A stretch of DNA of 64,000 bases. It comes from Bradyrhizobium cajani (GTDB lineage Bacteria > Pseudomonadota > Alphaproteobacteria > Rhizobiales > Xanthobacteraceae). Numbering within the stretch: position 1 is the stretch's first letter; every line of letters begins with the position of its first letter. The DNA lies in contig NZ_WQNE01000034.1 in NCBI RefSeq assembly GCF_009759665.1, positions 21,271-85,270 on the forward strand, read 5' to 3'. The notes under the pieces are model-generated. The model ran no database searches, had not been told where the DNA came from, and worked only from the letters and a program-made list of their open reading frames with translations. Shown piece by piece: positions 29,966-39,345 of the stretch. The translations under genes and the position numbers were made by a program.

Positions 29966-31027
29966 CTAGGGAGCCGCCTTCGATATCGCGGACTTCAACT
30001 CGTCCGTCAGTTGCGCCATTCGCTGCTCGATTTCGGCGCGTTTGGTGCGGCCCTGTTCCTGCACCGTGAGCACGCCGGAGATGGTGTCGATCAGATCCCG
30101 GTTGGCCTTTTCCAGGGTCTGGATGTCGACGATGCCGCGTTGCGATTGCTTCTCGATCTCGATCGCTTGGGTCTTCATCATCTCGGATGCCTGGCGCATC
30201 ATCTCGTTGGTCGCGTCGGTGACGGTCTTTTGCAGCTCCAGCGCCGACTTCTGCCGGTTCAGGCCGAGCAGCAGGATCATCTTCTGCTTCCAGACGGGAA
30301 TCGTGAGCTCGGTGGTGGCCTGCAAATTCTCGATCAGCGTTTCGTCGCCGGACTGGACGATGCGGATCTGCGGCAGCTGCTGGATGCCGATCTGGCGCGC
30401 CTGTTGCAGATAGAAGACGCGCTTCTCGAGCCGGTCGAGCGCCTGGAGCGCGTCCTGATAGGTCTGCGCGGCGAGCATTGCGTCGCTGCCCGCGGCTTGC
30501 GCCTTCGTGCTCCGCTCCATCTCGATCAGCTTGCCGCCGCGGAACTCCTCGGTGAACGCCTTGCCGGCGGCGATGTGGGTATCGAGCTGGCCGAGCGCGC
30601 CGCGGGTCTGTTCGTAGAGATCGTCGAGCAGCGCGATGTCGCGGCGCAGAACCTCCTTGTTGCGGTCGAGCTCGACGCAGACGCGGTCGATCTGCGAGGC
30701 GACGTCGTTGAACTGCTCGGTGAAGCGGCGCAGCCGCGCCTCCGCCGACGAGAACAGGCGGGCGAGAAAGCCCTTGTCCTTGAGATCGGCCGGATCGAGC
30801 CCGCGCGCCTTGCCGAGGATATCCGTCAAGAGCTTGCCGGTCGCGCCGAGTTCGCGATTCTGGGTCTGGGCAAGGATACGGTCGGCGAACTCGACCACCG
30901 AGCGCTGGGCGCGCTCGCCGAAGGTGACGAGGCGCGAGCGATCCGAAATGTCGATCTCGGACTTGATGCGTGCGACCGCCGAGGCATCCGTCGCAAGCGC
31001 CGGGACATTGATGGTTTCGCTCACCAC
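29966..31027 (-). CDS. telA: TelA-type toxic anion resistance protein
   Basis: This 353-aa, largely helical protein is a full-length TelA/KlaA/YaaN-family member. Typical blocks are FARLFSSAEARLRRF-like (LARLFSSAEARL), DIALLDDLYEQTRGALGQLD, LQQARQIGIQQLPQIRIVQ and TTELTIPVWKQKMILLLGLNRQ. Members are linked to tellurite and cell-envelope stress resistance, but the mechanism is unknown. It heads a four-gene minus-strand operon, 66 bases before the VWA lipoprotein gene. Confidence 0.92.
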   Translation of the reverse strand: MVSETINVPALATDASAVARIKSEIDISDRSRLVTFGERAQRSVVEFADRILAQTQNRELGATGKLLTDILGKARGLDPADLKDKGFLARLFSSAEARLRRFTEQFNDVASQIDRVCVELDRNKEVLRRDIALLDDLYEQTRGALGQLDTHIAAGKAFTEEFRGGKLIEMERSTKAQAAGSDAMLAAQTYQDALQALDRLEKRVFYLQQARQIGIQQLPQIRIVQSGDETLIENLQATTELTIPVWKQKMILLLGLNRQKSALELQKTVTDATNEMMRQASEMMKTQAIEIEKQSQRGIVDIQTLEKANRDLIDTISGVLTVQEQGRTKRAEIEQRMAQLTDELKSAISKAAP

Positions 31028-31322
31028 TCGCTCCTTGTTGTTGCCTCGGTCATAATAGCATGCCGACCGGACAGGCAGATAACTCCAGCTCGCATGACAA
31101 GTTGATGACAGCCTTTGGACTTGGTCGGCGGAAGGGCTGTGCGCGTTCGGCGCTGGGACAAAATTTCACATTAGGTTCAAATTCTTGCGGGTACCGACCA
31201 CGCGCCGGGCGCGGTTTTTCGTTGATGGCGGCGGCTGCGCCGGCCGCGACGATTGACGGCCGGCGATCAGTTGCCTTGAATTGGCTGGCCTGTCGGCTGA
31301 ACGATAACAGGGGATGGAAACT

Positions 31323-32984
31323 ATGGTGCGTAGGATTGCGAGGCCGTATGCGTGGCTGTTGGGTGTCGTGGCCGCTATCGGCGCGAGCACCGCATCGGCG
31401 GCGACGCTGACCGATGATGCCGATACCGTGTGCAAGAGCCTTGTCGGCGGCACGGATGCGGTGAAGATCGATGCCGCGACGCTGCTCGCGCCGTCGCAAC
31501 TCGCCGTTGCCGAACGCGGGCCGACGCCGTCAGGCCGCATCACGCCGGCCAATCCCGCCTTCTGCAAGGTGCTCGGCCATATCGACCCCACCGATCCCAA
31601 GGCGCCGCCGATCAAATTCCAGGTCAACCTCCCGGTCGAGTGGAACGGGCGTTCGGTGCAGTATGGCGGCGGCGGTTTCAATGGCGTGCTGATCACGGGC
31701 CTGGCGCTGCCGCCGGCCTATCCCTTCGACAGGCCGGCGCCGCTCGCGCGCGGCTTCGTCACCTACGGCACCGATTCCGGCCACGAGACCAAGCAGGGCG
31801 AGCCGCCGCAGGTGTTCGCGCTGAACGACGAAGCCTTCGAGAATTTCGCCCATCGCGCCTACAAGAAGGTGCGCGATGCCGCCGTCACGCTGATGGAGCG
31901 CGCCTACGGCAAGAAGCCGGAGAAGATGTACTTCATGGGTTCGTCCGAGGGAGGCCGCGAAGGCCTCACCATGGCGCAGCGTTACCCTGATGATTTCGAC
32001 GGCATCTTCGCCCGCGTGCCCGTCATCAACTGGGTGGGCCTGCAGCATGCCGGCACGCGCTCGGGGCTTGCGACCAAGGGTGACGGCTGGATCAATCCGG
32101 CCCAGGTGAAGCTGGTCGCCGAGGCGGTGCGCGCGGCCTGCGACAAGGCCGATGGCTCCGATGATGCGCTGGTGCAGAACCCCGTGGCCTGCAAGGCAAC
32201 GTTCAAGGTCGAGACGCTCGGCTGCGCGGGCGGAAAGACGGGCGACCAGTGCCTCACCGAGGCGCAGATCAAGGCCGTGAATACGCTGCACGGGGCCTAC
32301 AAATTTCCGTTCGCGCTCGCCAACGGTCTCGACGATTATCCGGGCTGGGGCGTCTCCGGCGAGGACACGCCGGCGGTCGGCCCGACCGGCGGCTGGGTCG
32401 CCTGGTGGCTCGGCACTGCGCCGCCGGCGCAGCCGCCTGCGCCCAACAACGGCATCGCCTGGATCTATGGCGCCGGCGGCATCCAATATGTATTCGCACG
32501 CGATCCCAAGCTCGATGTCACCACCTACAAGGTGGAGGAGCACAAGGCGCGGCTGCTCGAGGTCTCGAAGCTGATGGATTCGACCGATCCCGATCTCAGC
32601 CGCTTCCGCGCCCGCGGCGGCCGGCTGATCATGCTCGAGCACATGGCCGATTATGCGCAGAGCCCCTATGCCGGCATCCGCTATTTCGAGAGCGTCGAAC
32701 GCAAGCTCGGCAAGGCCGAGACCGCGGAGTTCGCGCGGCTCTACACCGCGCCCGGCGTCGATCATGTCGGCTCCGGCGCGCCCGCCAATGTCGACATGCT
32801 GAGCGCGCTGGTCGACTGGGTCGAGAAGGGCAAGGCGCCCGGCGATCTCGAAGTCGCCGAGCAGAAGGTCGAAGCGCCCGCATTCGCGACGCTGCGCGCG
32901 CTGCCGCTGTGCCGCTGGCCTGCGTGGCCGCATTACAAGAGCGGGCCGGTGACGGATGCGTCGAGCTTTACTTGCGCGCCGTAG
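31323..32984 (+). CDS. Tannase / feruloyl esterase family alpha/beta hydrolase
   Basis: This 553-aa protein has a signal peptide (RPYAWLLGVVAAIGASTASA) and is therefore exported. The nucleophile motif is GSSEGG with serine near residue 208. CTFC-like cysteine spacing is replaced here by paired cysteines (TVCKSL early, AFCKVLG) and a C-terminal SSFTCAP, expected to form disulfides. The C-terminal histidine region is VDHVGSG. The family hydrolyses esters of aromatic acids such as gallate, ferulate or MHET. An ATG at 31314 is an alternative start, but the AGGGGA site is better spaced to 31323. Confidence 0.88.
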   Translation: MVRRIARPYAWLLGVVAAIGASTASAATLTDDADTVCKSLVGGTDAVKIDAATLLAPSQLAVAERGPTPSGRITPANPAFCKVLGHIDPTDPKAPPIKFQVNLPVEWNGRSVQYGGGGFNGVLITGLALPPAYPFDRPAPLARGFVTYGTDSGHETKQGEPPQVFALNDEAFENFAHRAYKKVRDAAVTLMERAYGKKPEKMYFMGSSEGGREGLTMAQRYPDDFDGIFARVPVINWVGLQHAGTRSGLATKGDGWINPAQVKLVAEAVRAACDKADGSDDALVQNPVACKATFKVETLGCAGGKTGDQCLTEAQIKAVNTLHGAYKFPFALANGLDDYPGWGVSGEDTPAVGPTGGWVAWWLGTAPPAQPPAPNNGIAWIYGAGGIQYVFARDPKLDVTTYKVEEHKARLLEVSKLMDSTDPDLSRFRARGGRLIMLEHMADYAQSPYAGIRYFESVERKLGKAETAEFARLYTAPGVDHVGSGAPANVDMLSALVDWVEKGKAPGDLEVAEQKVEAPAFATLRALPLCRWPAWPHYKSGPVTDASSFTCAP

Positions 32985-33024
32985 CGAAACCGCTCGTTTG
33001 ACAACCGCCCCGCGCCCGACTATA

Positions 33025-33042
33025 TATTTCGCATGCGAAATA
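33025..33042. promoter_or_regulatory. MarR operator candidate overlapping the start codon
   Basis: TATTTCGCATGCGAAATA is a perfect 18-base palindrome centred on the ATG of the marR-like gene. Bound protein would block both the promoter's downstream part and initiation, a classic autoregulation layout for MarR proteins. The TATATA just upstream may be the -10. Confidence 0.6.
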
Positions 33043-33482
33043 AATCCGCCGCAGGGACGCGTCACCGGCTGGTCTACCTGCTGAGCGTCGCGCAGCGCCG
33101 GTTGCAGCGCTGGATGGCGGCGCGGCCCGAGAGCGAGGTGACGCCGGCGCAGGCCGGGCTGTTGTTCATCCTCGGCAAGCAGGATGGTGTGTTGATGGGC
33201 GAGGCGGGCGCGGCACTCGATCTTGGGCCGGCCGGCATTTCCGGCCTCGTCGACCGCACGGCCGCCGCCAGACTGATCGAGCGGCGGGCCGACCGCGAGG
33301 ACGGGCGCGCCTGGCGGATCTGGTTGACGCCAAAGGGTCGGACGGCGCTGGCGCAGGCGAAAGCCAATGCGGCGGAAGTCAATGCGGCGCTGACGGAAGG
33401 GTTCACCAGCGCGGAGATCGACATCGTCGCGCGCTGGCTGACGAGCATTCAGGACAAATTCCCGAGAGGAGCAGACGAATGA
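33033..33482 (+). CDS. MarR family transcriptional regulator
   Basis: The 149-aa protein has the MarR winged helix: TPAQAGLLFILGKQDGVLMGEAGAALDLGPAGISGLVDR, with wing residues RRADREDGRAWRIWLTPKG. Its start codon lies inside a perfect palindrome, implying self-repression. The stop overlaps the ATG of an enoyl-CoA hydratase gene by 4 bases, so both are one transcript. The inducer may be an aromatic acid or acyl-CoA, by analogy with HcaR/CouR-type regulators (inference). Confidence 0.9.
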   Translation: MRNKSAAGTRHRLVYLLSVAQRRLQRWMAARPESEVTPAQAGLLFILGKQDGVLMGEAGAALDLGPAGISGLVDRTAAARLIERRADREDGRAWRIWLTPKGRTALAQAKANAAEVNAALTEGFTSAEIDIVARWLTSIQDKFPRGADE

Positions 33483-34249
33483 CCCAGCATGTCCGGATCG
33501 AGAACAATGGCGGGATTCTCACGCTGACATTGGCGCGTCCCGACAAGAAGAACGCGCTGACGGATGCGATGTACGGCAAGCTCGCCGATGCAATCGAATC
33601 CGCCGAGTTCGATCCGTCCGCGCGCGTGATCCTGATCCGCGGCGAAGGCGACATGTTCACCGCCGGCAACGATGTCGGCGAGTTCGCCGCGGTCGCAGCG
33701 GGCAAGTCGGAAGGAAGCCGCAACGTCGTGCGCTTCATCCAGTCGCTGGCGCGTTGCACCCGGCCGCTGGTCGCGGCCGTGCAAGGCCGCGCGGTCGGCG
33801 TCGGCACCACGATGCTGCTGCATTGCGATCTTGTCGTGCTCGCCGACAATGCGCAATTGTCGACGCCCTTCGTCAGCCTCGCGCTGGTGCCGGAAGCCGC
33901 CTCCAGCCTGCTGATGCCGGCGCGCATCGGCCATGCCCGCGCCTACGAGATGTTCGCGCTCGGCGAGACCGTCCCGGCGAAGTCTGCGCTGGAATGGGGG
34001 CTCGCCAACCGCGTGGTGCCGCTCGACAAGCTCGATGCCGAGGCGCTCGCACTCGCCCAGCGTCTGGCCCGCCAGCCGGCCGGCGCGCTGATCGCGACCA
34101 AGCGGCTGATGCGCAGCGGCGAGGCGCTGGTCGCGCAGATGCAGGCCGAAGGCGAGCAGTTCGCGCAGCGCCTGCGCACGGCGGAGGCCCGCGAGGCGTT
34201 CACCGCTTTTGCCGAGCGTCGACCGCCGGATTTTACCAAGGTCGCGTGA
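33479..34249 (+). CDS. Enoyl-CoA hydratase/isomerase family protein
   Basis: This 256-aa crotonase-fold protein shows ARPDKKNALTDAMY at the N-terminus, the oxyanion-hole segments MFTAGNDVGEF and AVQGRAVGVGTTMLLHCDLVV, and a glutamate in LVPEAASS at the position of the catalytic acid. The second catalytic glutamate of true hydratases (usually in a GGT-type segment) is not clearly present, so an isomerase or other crotonase activity is possible. It is translationally coupled to the marR gene. Confidence 0.9.
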   Translation: MTQHVRIENNGGILTLTLARPDKKNALTDAMYGKLADAIESAEFDPSARVILIRGEGDMFTAGNDVGEFAAVAAGKSEGSRNVVRFIQSLARCTRPLVAAVQGRAVGVGTTMLLHCDLVVLADNAQLSTPFVSLALVPEAASSLLMPARIGHARAYEMFALGETVPAKSALEWGLANRVVPLDKLDAEALALAQRLARQPAGALIATKRLMRSGEALVAQMQAEGEQFAQRLRTAEAREAFTAFAERRPPDFTKVA

Positions 34250-34369
34250 GGAGACGCGGCCCTTCGGGAGCGCGGCACGCACAACCGCAGGTATTGATTA
34301 AAGTCTTAACCAAACATTGGCACGTCGCGATGCAAGGTGGCCTTCATTGAAGCGTAGGCCTCCTGACCC

Positions 34370-36451
34370 ATGGCAATTTTTAAGAAATCGGTAAGCACGC
34401 TGCTCCTGGTGTTGATGGCGCTTCTTGCCGTCGGCGCACTGACCAGCACGGCGATCCAGATGGTCGGGGCGTTCGGCCGCTACAGTGACAGCCTCGAAAC
34501 GGCCCGGCTGGCCGCCGCCGACAAGGCGATCTTCCATGGCGTCCTGGCCTTGCGCAACAACCGCGGCGACGCCCAGAGCGCGCTGCTCGGCGAGGACGAT
34601 CCGCGCGCCAGGCTCGGCGCAGCCGAGAAGGCCGAACAGGCCGGCTTTGATGCCATCGTCGCGGCGCTCTCGACCGTCGAATTTGCCCGGCGCGATGAGC
34701 TCGCGAGCACGCTCAAGCAGCGCTGGAGCGAAGCCGCGCCGAAGTTTCAGCTGTTCTACGACGAGGCGAAGCTGCCGCGCGCCGAGCGCAAGACGGAGCG
34801 CACCGGCGCCTGGTACGACGCCGTCACCAAGGTGATCGATACGGCCAATCTGGCGTCCACCGCGGTGTCGAACCGCGCCTGGATGAACGATCCCTTCATT
34901 GCCCGCATGATCCAGACCCGCCGTCTCGCCTGGCAGGTGCGCGACCGTTACGGCATCCAGTGCTCGACGCTGCGTCCGAACGTCAACACATCGAAGCCGC
35001 TCGACGAGACCCAGAAACAGACCGTGGCCGGCTGGAACGGCATCGTCACCGCCGGCTGGACCGGCATGGACGAGCTGCTGGCCGCGCCCGACGTGACGGC
35101 GGAACTGGCCAACGCGGCGAAAGAGGCGCGCGCCAAGACCGATGGCGTCCTCAAGCAGATCGGCGAACTCACCAGGAATTTCGACGGCAGCGGCCGTCCC
35201 GCGATGCCCGCCTCGGAATGGAACACGCTGTGCCAGTCGCCCTTCGCGTCCATCGTCGCGGTCGCGAACAAGGCCCTCGACCAGTCGATCGCGCGTGCCG
35301 AGACCGTTCAGGAGAAAGCCCTCACCAATCTCATCGTGCAGTCGGTCGCGTTCCTTGTCGCGCTCGCCGTGACCCTGGCCGGCGTGTTCGTGGTGCGCAA
35401 CCGCTTCGTCCGCCCGGTGCGCGCCATTCTCGACGCCATTGCCCGCATCAGCGCCCGCGACTATGCGACGCCGGTTCCGCAATCCCGGCATCCCGACGAG
35501 TTCGGCACCATGGCCGCCGCGCTCGAAAGCCTGCGCGAGAGCGCGGCGACCGCGGAACGCCTGGGCCAGGAACGCGAATCGCAGCAGGCGCTTCAGCTCG
35601 CCCGCTCCGGCACTGTCGATGCCGCGTGCCGCGGTTTCGACGACACCGTGCAAGCCGTCATCCAGGGCGTCGCGGCGTCGGCGAGGGAGCTCGATGCCAC
35701 CGCGAGCGACGTGCGCTCGCTGGTCTCGGAATCGAGCAGCCAGACCGCGGCGGTCTCCGCCGCCGCCGAGCAGGCCACCAACAATCTCGAGACCATCGCC
35801 GCCGCAACCGAGGAACTCTCTGCCTCCGTCGGCGAGATCTCCGCCCAGGTGCAGTCCAGCGCGCGCGAGGCGCGTGAGGCTGTTGCGCAGGCCGAGCAGA
35901 CCAACGCGACGGTCGAGATCCTCGATCAGACCGCGAGCCGCATCGGCGAGGTCGTGAAGATGATCAACGCGATTGCGGGCCAGACCAACCTTCTGGCATT
36001 GAACGCCACCATCGAGGCCGCGCGTGCCGGCGAAGCCGGCCGCGGCTTCGCCGTGGTCGCCGGCGAGGTCAAGAGCCTCGCGGCCCAGACCGCAACCGCG
36101 ACCGAAGAGATCTCGCGCCAGGTCGAGGAGATCCAGGGCGCGACGGGACAGGCGGTCGCCGCGATCCGCTCGATCGGCGGCGCCATCAGCGGCATCGACG
36201 AGAAGATGACCGCGATCGCTGCGGCCGTCGAGCAGCAGCGCGCGGCCACCACCGAGATTTCGCGCAATTTCCAGCAGGCCGCGCAGGGCACCCGCGAGGT
36301 CACCGACACCATCGGCAGCGTCGCCAAGCTCAACCAGGAGACCGGCAACGCCGGTACGGTGCTCTCCGAGTCGGTCAAGAAGATGTCGGCCGACACCGAC
36401 CGTCTCCGCGTTGCGGTCGAAGGCTTCCTCGGTGCCGTGAAGACCGCGTAG
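34370..36451 (+). CDS. Methyl-accepting chemotaxis protein
   Basis: This 693-aa protein has a first membrane helix at residues 9-31, then a periplasmic helical ligand domain of about 290 residues with two cysteines (IQCSTL, TLCQSP). A second helix lies near 320-342 (VQSVAFLVALAVTLAGVFVV). A HAMP domain (NRFVRPVRAILDAI) and the signalling hairpin follow, with tip ... IAGQTNLLALNATIEAARAGEAGRGFAVVAGEVKSLA. No C-terminal CheR pentapeptide is present. The periplasmic domain resembles no common sensor I can name, so the attractant is unknown. Monocistronic. Confidence 0.95.
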   Translation: MAIFKKSVSTLLLVLMALLAVGALTSTAIQMVGAFGRYSDSLETARLAAADKAIFHGVLALRNNRGDAQSALLGEDDPRARLGAAEKAEQAGFDAIVAALSTVEFARRDELASTLKQRWSEAAPKFQLFYDEAKLPRAERKTERTGAWYDAVTKVIDTANLASTAVSNRAWMNDPFIARMIQTRRLAWQVRDRYGIQCSTLRPNVNTSKPLDETQKQTVAGWNGIVTAGWTGMDELLAAPDVTAELANAAKEARAKTDGVLKQIGELTRNFDGSGRPAMPASEWNTLCQSPFASIVAVANKALDQSIARAETVQEKALTNLIVQSVAFLVALAVTLAGVFVVRNRFVRPVRAILDAIARISARDYATPVPQSRHPDEFGTMAAALESLRESAATAERLGQERESQQALQLARSGTVDAACRGFDDTVQAVIQGVAASARELDATASDVRSLVSESSSQTAAVSAAAEQATNNLETIAAATEELSASVGEISAQVQSSAREAREAVAQAEQTNATVEILDQTASRIGEVVKMINAIAGQTNLLALNATIEAARAGEAGRGFAVVAGEVKSLAAQTATATEEISRQVEEIQGATGQAVAAIRSIGGAISGIDEKMTAIAAAVEQQRAATTEISRNFQQAAQGTREVTDTIGSVAKLNQETGNAGTVLSESVKKMSADTDRLRVAVEGFLGAVKTA

Positions 36452-36581
36452 CTCCGATCACTCTTTAATCCCGACCCTGCGTGATCGGCATTGCTGCCGG
36501 TCCTCGCGGCGGGTACATCTGTCGCGCCGCGCTAGGTGAGCCCCGCGGCAGATGCGCAGGATATCAGGGATGGAGAGTTCA

Positions 36582-37520
36582 ATGCCGGTCACCCAAAACA
36601 AGGCCCAGCGCCCCTACCGCGGCGTGTTCCCGGTCGCACCCACCATCTTCGACGAGCGCGGCGGGCTGGATCTCGAGGGTCAGCGCCGCTGCATCGATTT
36701 CATGATCGATGCCGGCTCGAACGGCATCTGCATTCTCGCCAATTTCTCCGAGCAGTTCGTGCTCACCGATGCCGAGCGCGAGACCGTGATGCATGCGGTG
36801 CTGGAGCATGTCGCGGGACGGGTTCCCGTGATCGTCACCACCACCCATTTCAGCTCGGCCGTTTGTGCCGCGCGCAGCAAGCAGGCCGAAGCGGCCGGCG
36901 CCGCCATGGTGATGGTCATGCCGCCCTATCACGGTGCGACCTTCCGGGTGCCCGAGAAGGGGATCGTCGAATTCTTCAAGGTGCTCTCGGAGGCGATCGA
37001 CATTCCCGTCATGATCCAGGATGCGCCGGTGGCCGGCACGCCGCTCTCGGTCGAGCTGCTCGCGCGGCTGGCGCGCGAGTTCTCCAACATCCGTTATTTC
37101 AAGATCGAGGTGCCCTTCGCCGCCGCAAAGCTCCGCAGCCTGATCGAGGCCGGCGGCAGCGACATCGAGGGTCCCTGGGATGGCGAGGAGGCGATCACGC
37201 TGCTCGCCGATCTCGACGCCGGCGCCACCGGCGCAATGACCGGCGGCGGCTATCCGGACGGCATCCGCCAGATCATCGATCCCTATTTCGCGGGCAAGCG
37301 CGAGGAGGCGAAAGCCGCCTACGAACGCTGGCTGCCGCTGATCAACTATGAGAACCGCCAATGCGGCCTGAGCGCCTGCAAGGTCATGATGCAGGCCGGC
37401 GGCGTGATCAAGTCGGACGCCGTGCGCCATCCCTTGCAGCCGCTGCATCCGGCCACGCGGGCAGGGTTGCTCGAGCTCGCAAAGGAGCGCGACGCGCTGG
37501 CGCTGCGGTGGGGCAAGTAG
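36582..37520 (+). CDS. araD: L-2-keto-3-deoxyarabonate dehydratase
   Basis: The 312 residues look very similar to the Azospirillum brasilense enzyme of the non-phosphorylative L-arabinose pathway. The stretches ILANFSEQF (in place of the usual GTTGE), PPYHGATFRVPE, YFKIEVP (Schiff-base Lys), IEGPWDGEEAITLLADL and GATGAMTGGG are shared as I remember that sequence. It converts L-2-keto-3-deoxyarabonate to 2-oxoglutarate semialdehyde in the cytoplasm. GGAGAG 7 bases before the ATG at 36582 decides the start. No other arabinose gene is adjacent. Confidence 0.82.
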   Translation: MPVTQNKAQRPYRGVFPVAPTIFDERGGLDLEGQRRCIDFMIDAGSNGICILANFSEQFVLTDAERETVMHAVLEHVAGRVPVIVTTTHFSSAVCAARSKQAEAAGAAMVMVMPPYHGATFRVPEKGIVEFFKVLSEAIDIPVMIQDAPVAGTPLSVELLARLAREFSNIRYFKIEVPFAAAKLRSLIEAGGSDIEGPWDGEEAITLLADLDAGATGAMTGGGYPDGIRQIIDPYFAGKREEAKAAYERWLPLINYENRQCGLSACKVMMQAGGVIKSDAVRHPLQPLHPATRAGLLELAKERDALALRWGK

Positions 37521-37944
37521 GTCTCTACTCGCTCCGCTGCTGCATCTCCGCTGTCGTCCCGGACAAGCGCGCCCAAGCGCGCGCCGATCCGGGACCTCCG
37601 CGCGAGCGCTCGCGCTCGTCGCGATAGCCACGGGGAGAAGCTTGGCGAAGACTCGGAGTTGGCAGTTCGCACCACAACCCCTCCCTGTGGCTATAGGTCC
37701 CTGCGTTCGCAGGGACGACACTGAGTGGGGCGTACGAGTGTCCCGCCTATCCCGCCGGCTTGCCTCTGGCTGAAGGCGTCGAATTAACGCGATTCCGCCG
37801 GTTTCCCCCGGCCCGGCGATCAAGTATCGTACGCTGGCCAACCAGGTCCTGCGGAGCAGTCTCGAGACATCGCCTAACACCTCTTCATTATGCCGTTATC
37901 CCGAGCCAGGTTGGCGCGAACCGACAGAACAGGGAGGCAGTGCC
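37521..37944. repeat. Gap with dispersed 'tcgtccc ... gggacga' element
   Basis: No gene is seen in 420 bases. From 37553 to about 37724 lies a recognisable intergenic element bounded by tgtcgtcccggac and gcgttcgcagggacgac, with inner pairs such as gatagccac ... gtggctat. The remainder (37725-37944) holds only the upstream region of the methanethiol oxidase gene, including its gggaggcag ribosome site. Confidence 0.5.
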
Positions 37945-39345
37945 ATGACGATGAGGCCGGATCCCACCTTTCACGCATCGCCCAAGCTTGCGATGGAAGC
38001 ACCTGCGGAGAACTTCGCCTACACCTTGCTGCTCAGTCCGGATTTCTCAAAGCCGGATGCTCTCGCGGTCATCGACGTCAAGCCGGGATCGCCGACCTAT
38101 AGCCAGATCGTCCACACCGTGACGATGCCCAACAAGGGCGACGAGTTTCATCACTTCGGCTGGAATGCCTGCTCCTCCGCGTTGTCACCGCTCGCCGGGC
38201 ACGCCTTCATCGAGCGGCGCTATCTCATCATCCCCGGGCTGCGCTCGTCGCGGATCTACATCATCGATACCAAGCCCGATCCGACCAAAGCGAAGATTCA
38301 CAAGATCATCGAGCCCGAGGAAGTCTTCAGGAAGACCGGCTACTCGCGGCCGCACACCATCCATTGCGGGCCGGACGGCATCTATGTGAGCACGCTGGGC
38401 GGCGGCGGCAAGGACGGCACCGACGGACCTCCAGGCGTCTTCATCATGGATTGCGAGACGTTCGAGGTCCTTGGACGATGGGAGATCGACCGTGGCCCGC
38501 AGACACTGCATTATGACTTCTGGTGGAATCTGCCGCGCGATTACATGGTGACGAGCGAATGGGCCTTGCCGCCGCAGTTCGAGAACGGGATCGTCCCGGA
38601 AGATCTGCTGTCGAACAAATACGGCCATCGTCTCCACTTCTGGGATCTTCGCGCCCGGCGCAACGTGCAAACCATCGACCTCGGCGCCAATCACCAGATG
38701 GCGCTGGAGGTGCGGCCCGCGCACGATCCGGTTCGCGAACATGGCTTCGTCGGCGTTGTGGTCGACACCACCAACCTCGAAGCATCGATCTGGACCTGGT
38801 GGCGCGAAGGCGGGAAATTCCATGCGGAGAAGACGGCGACGATCCCGCCCGAGCCCGCGCCCAAGGAGAAGCTCCCGCCGCTGCTCCAGGGATTTGGCGC
38901 CGTGCCGCCGCTGGTGACCGACATCGACCTGTCGATGGATGACCGGTTTCTCTATGTCTCGTGCTGGGGCACGGGTGAAATGCGCCAGTACGACGTCAGT
39001 GATCCGCGCAAGCCGAAGCTTGCGGGCTCCGTCCACATCGGCGGCATCGCGCGCCGCACGCCGCATCCAAATGGCAAGGCCTTTGCGGCCGGTCCGCAGA
39101 TGGTCGAGATCAGCCGCGACGGCAAGCGGGTGTACTGGACCAATTCGCTCTATTCCACCTGGGACGACCAGTTCTATCCCGACGGGGTTCCGGGCGTGAA
39201 GGTCATGGCCAATGTCGGTCGCAACGGCGGTCTCGAGCTCGACAAGGATTATTTCGTGAGCTTCCCCGACGGATATCGTGCGCACCAGATCAGGCTCGAG
39301 GGCGGCGACTGTTCGACGGACTCTTTTTGCTACCCGTCGGTCTAG
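37945..39345 (+). CDS. mtoX: Methanethiol oxidase, SBP56 (selenium-binding protein) family
   Basis: The 466-aa beta-propeller protein carries SBP56 signatures: GDEFHHFGWNACSS, YSRPHTIHCGPDG, TLHYDFWWNLPRDYMVTSEWA, DDRFLYVSCWGTGEMRQYDV and the C-terminal RLEGGDCSTDSFC. Bacterial members oxidise methanethiol to formaldehyde, H2S and H2O2 using copper. The metal-binding histidines of the family lie in the HHFGWN, HTIHCG and RTPHPNG segments. No signal peptide is evident, unlike some periplasmic MtoX proteins. The following membrane-protein gene overlaps its 3' end by 19 bases. Confidence 0.9.
   Translation: MTMRPDPTFHASPKLAMEAPAENFAYTLLLSPDFSKPDALAVIDVKPGSPTYSQIVHTVTMPNKGDEFHHFGWNACSSALSPLAGHAFIERRYLIIPGLRSSRIYIIDTKPDPTKAKIHKIIEPEEVFRKTGYSRPHTIHCGPDGIYVSTLGGGGKDGTDGPPGVFIMDCETFEVLGRWEIDRGPQTLHYDFWWNLPRDYMVTSEWALPPQFENGIVPEDLLSNKYGHRLHFWDLRARRNVQTIDLGANHQMALEVRPAHDPVREHGFVGVVVDTTNLEASIWTWWREGGKFHAEKTATIPPEPAPKEKLPPLLQGFGAVPPLVTDIDLSMDDRFLYVSCWGTGEMRQYDVSDPRKPKLAGSVHIGGIARRTPHPNGKAFAAGPQMVEISRDGKRVYWTNSLYSTWDDQFYPDGVPGVKVMANVGRNGGLELDKDYFVSFPDGYRAHQIRLEGGDCSTDSFCYPSV

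Noticed and set aside
31201..31219. Terminator-like CGCGC-CGG-GCGCG hairpin with T run before the tannase gene
   Set aside because: There is no upstream plus-strand gene for it to terminate, and such short GC stems are frequent by chance here.
31530..33065. 511-codon open frame antisense to the tannase-family gene
   Set aside because: It is a shadow of a gene with signal peptide and catalytic motif; its own sequence is low-complexity Arg/Ala/Gly.
34275..34320. CtrA-type TTAA-N7-TTAA site before the chemoreceptor gene
   Set aside because: The two TTAA boxes at about 34297 are only 4 bases apart, which is not the CtrA spacing.
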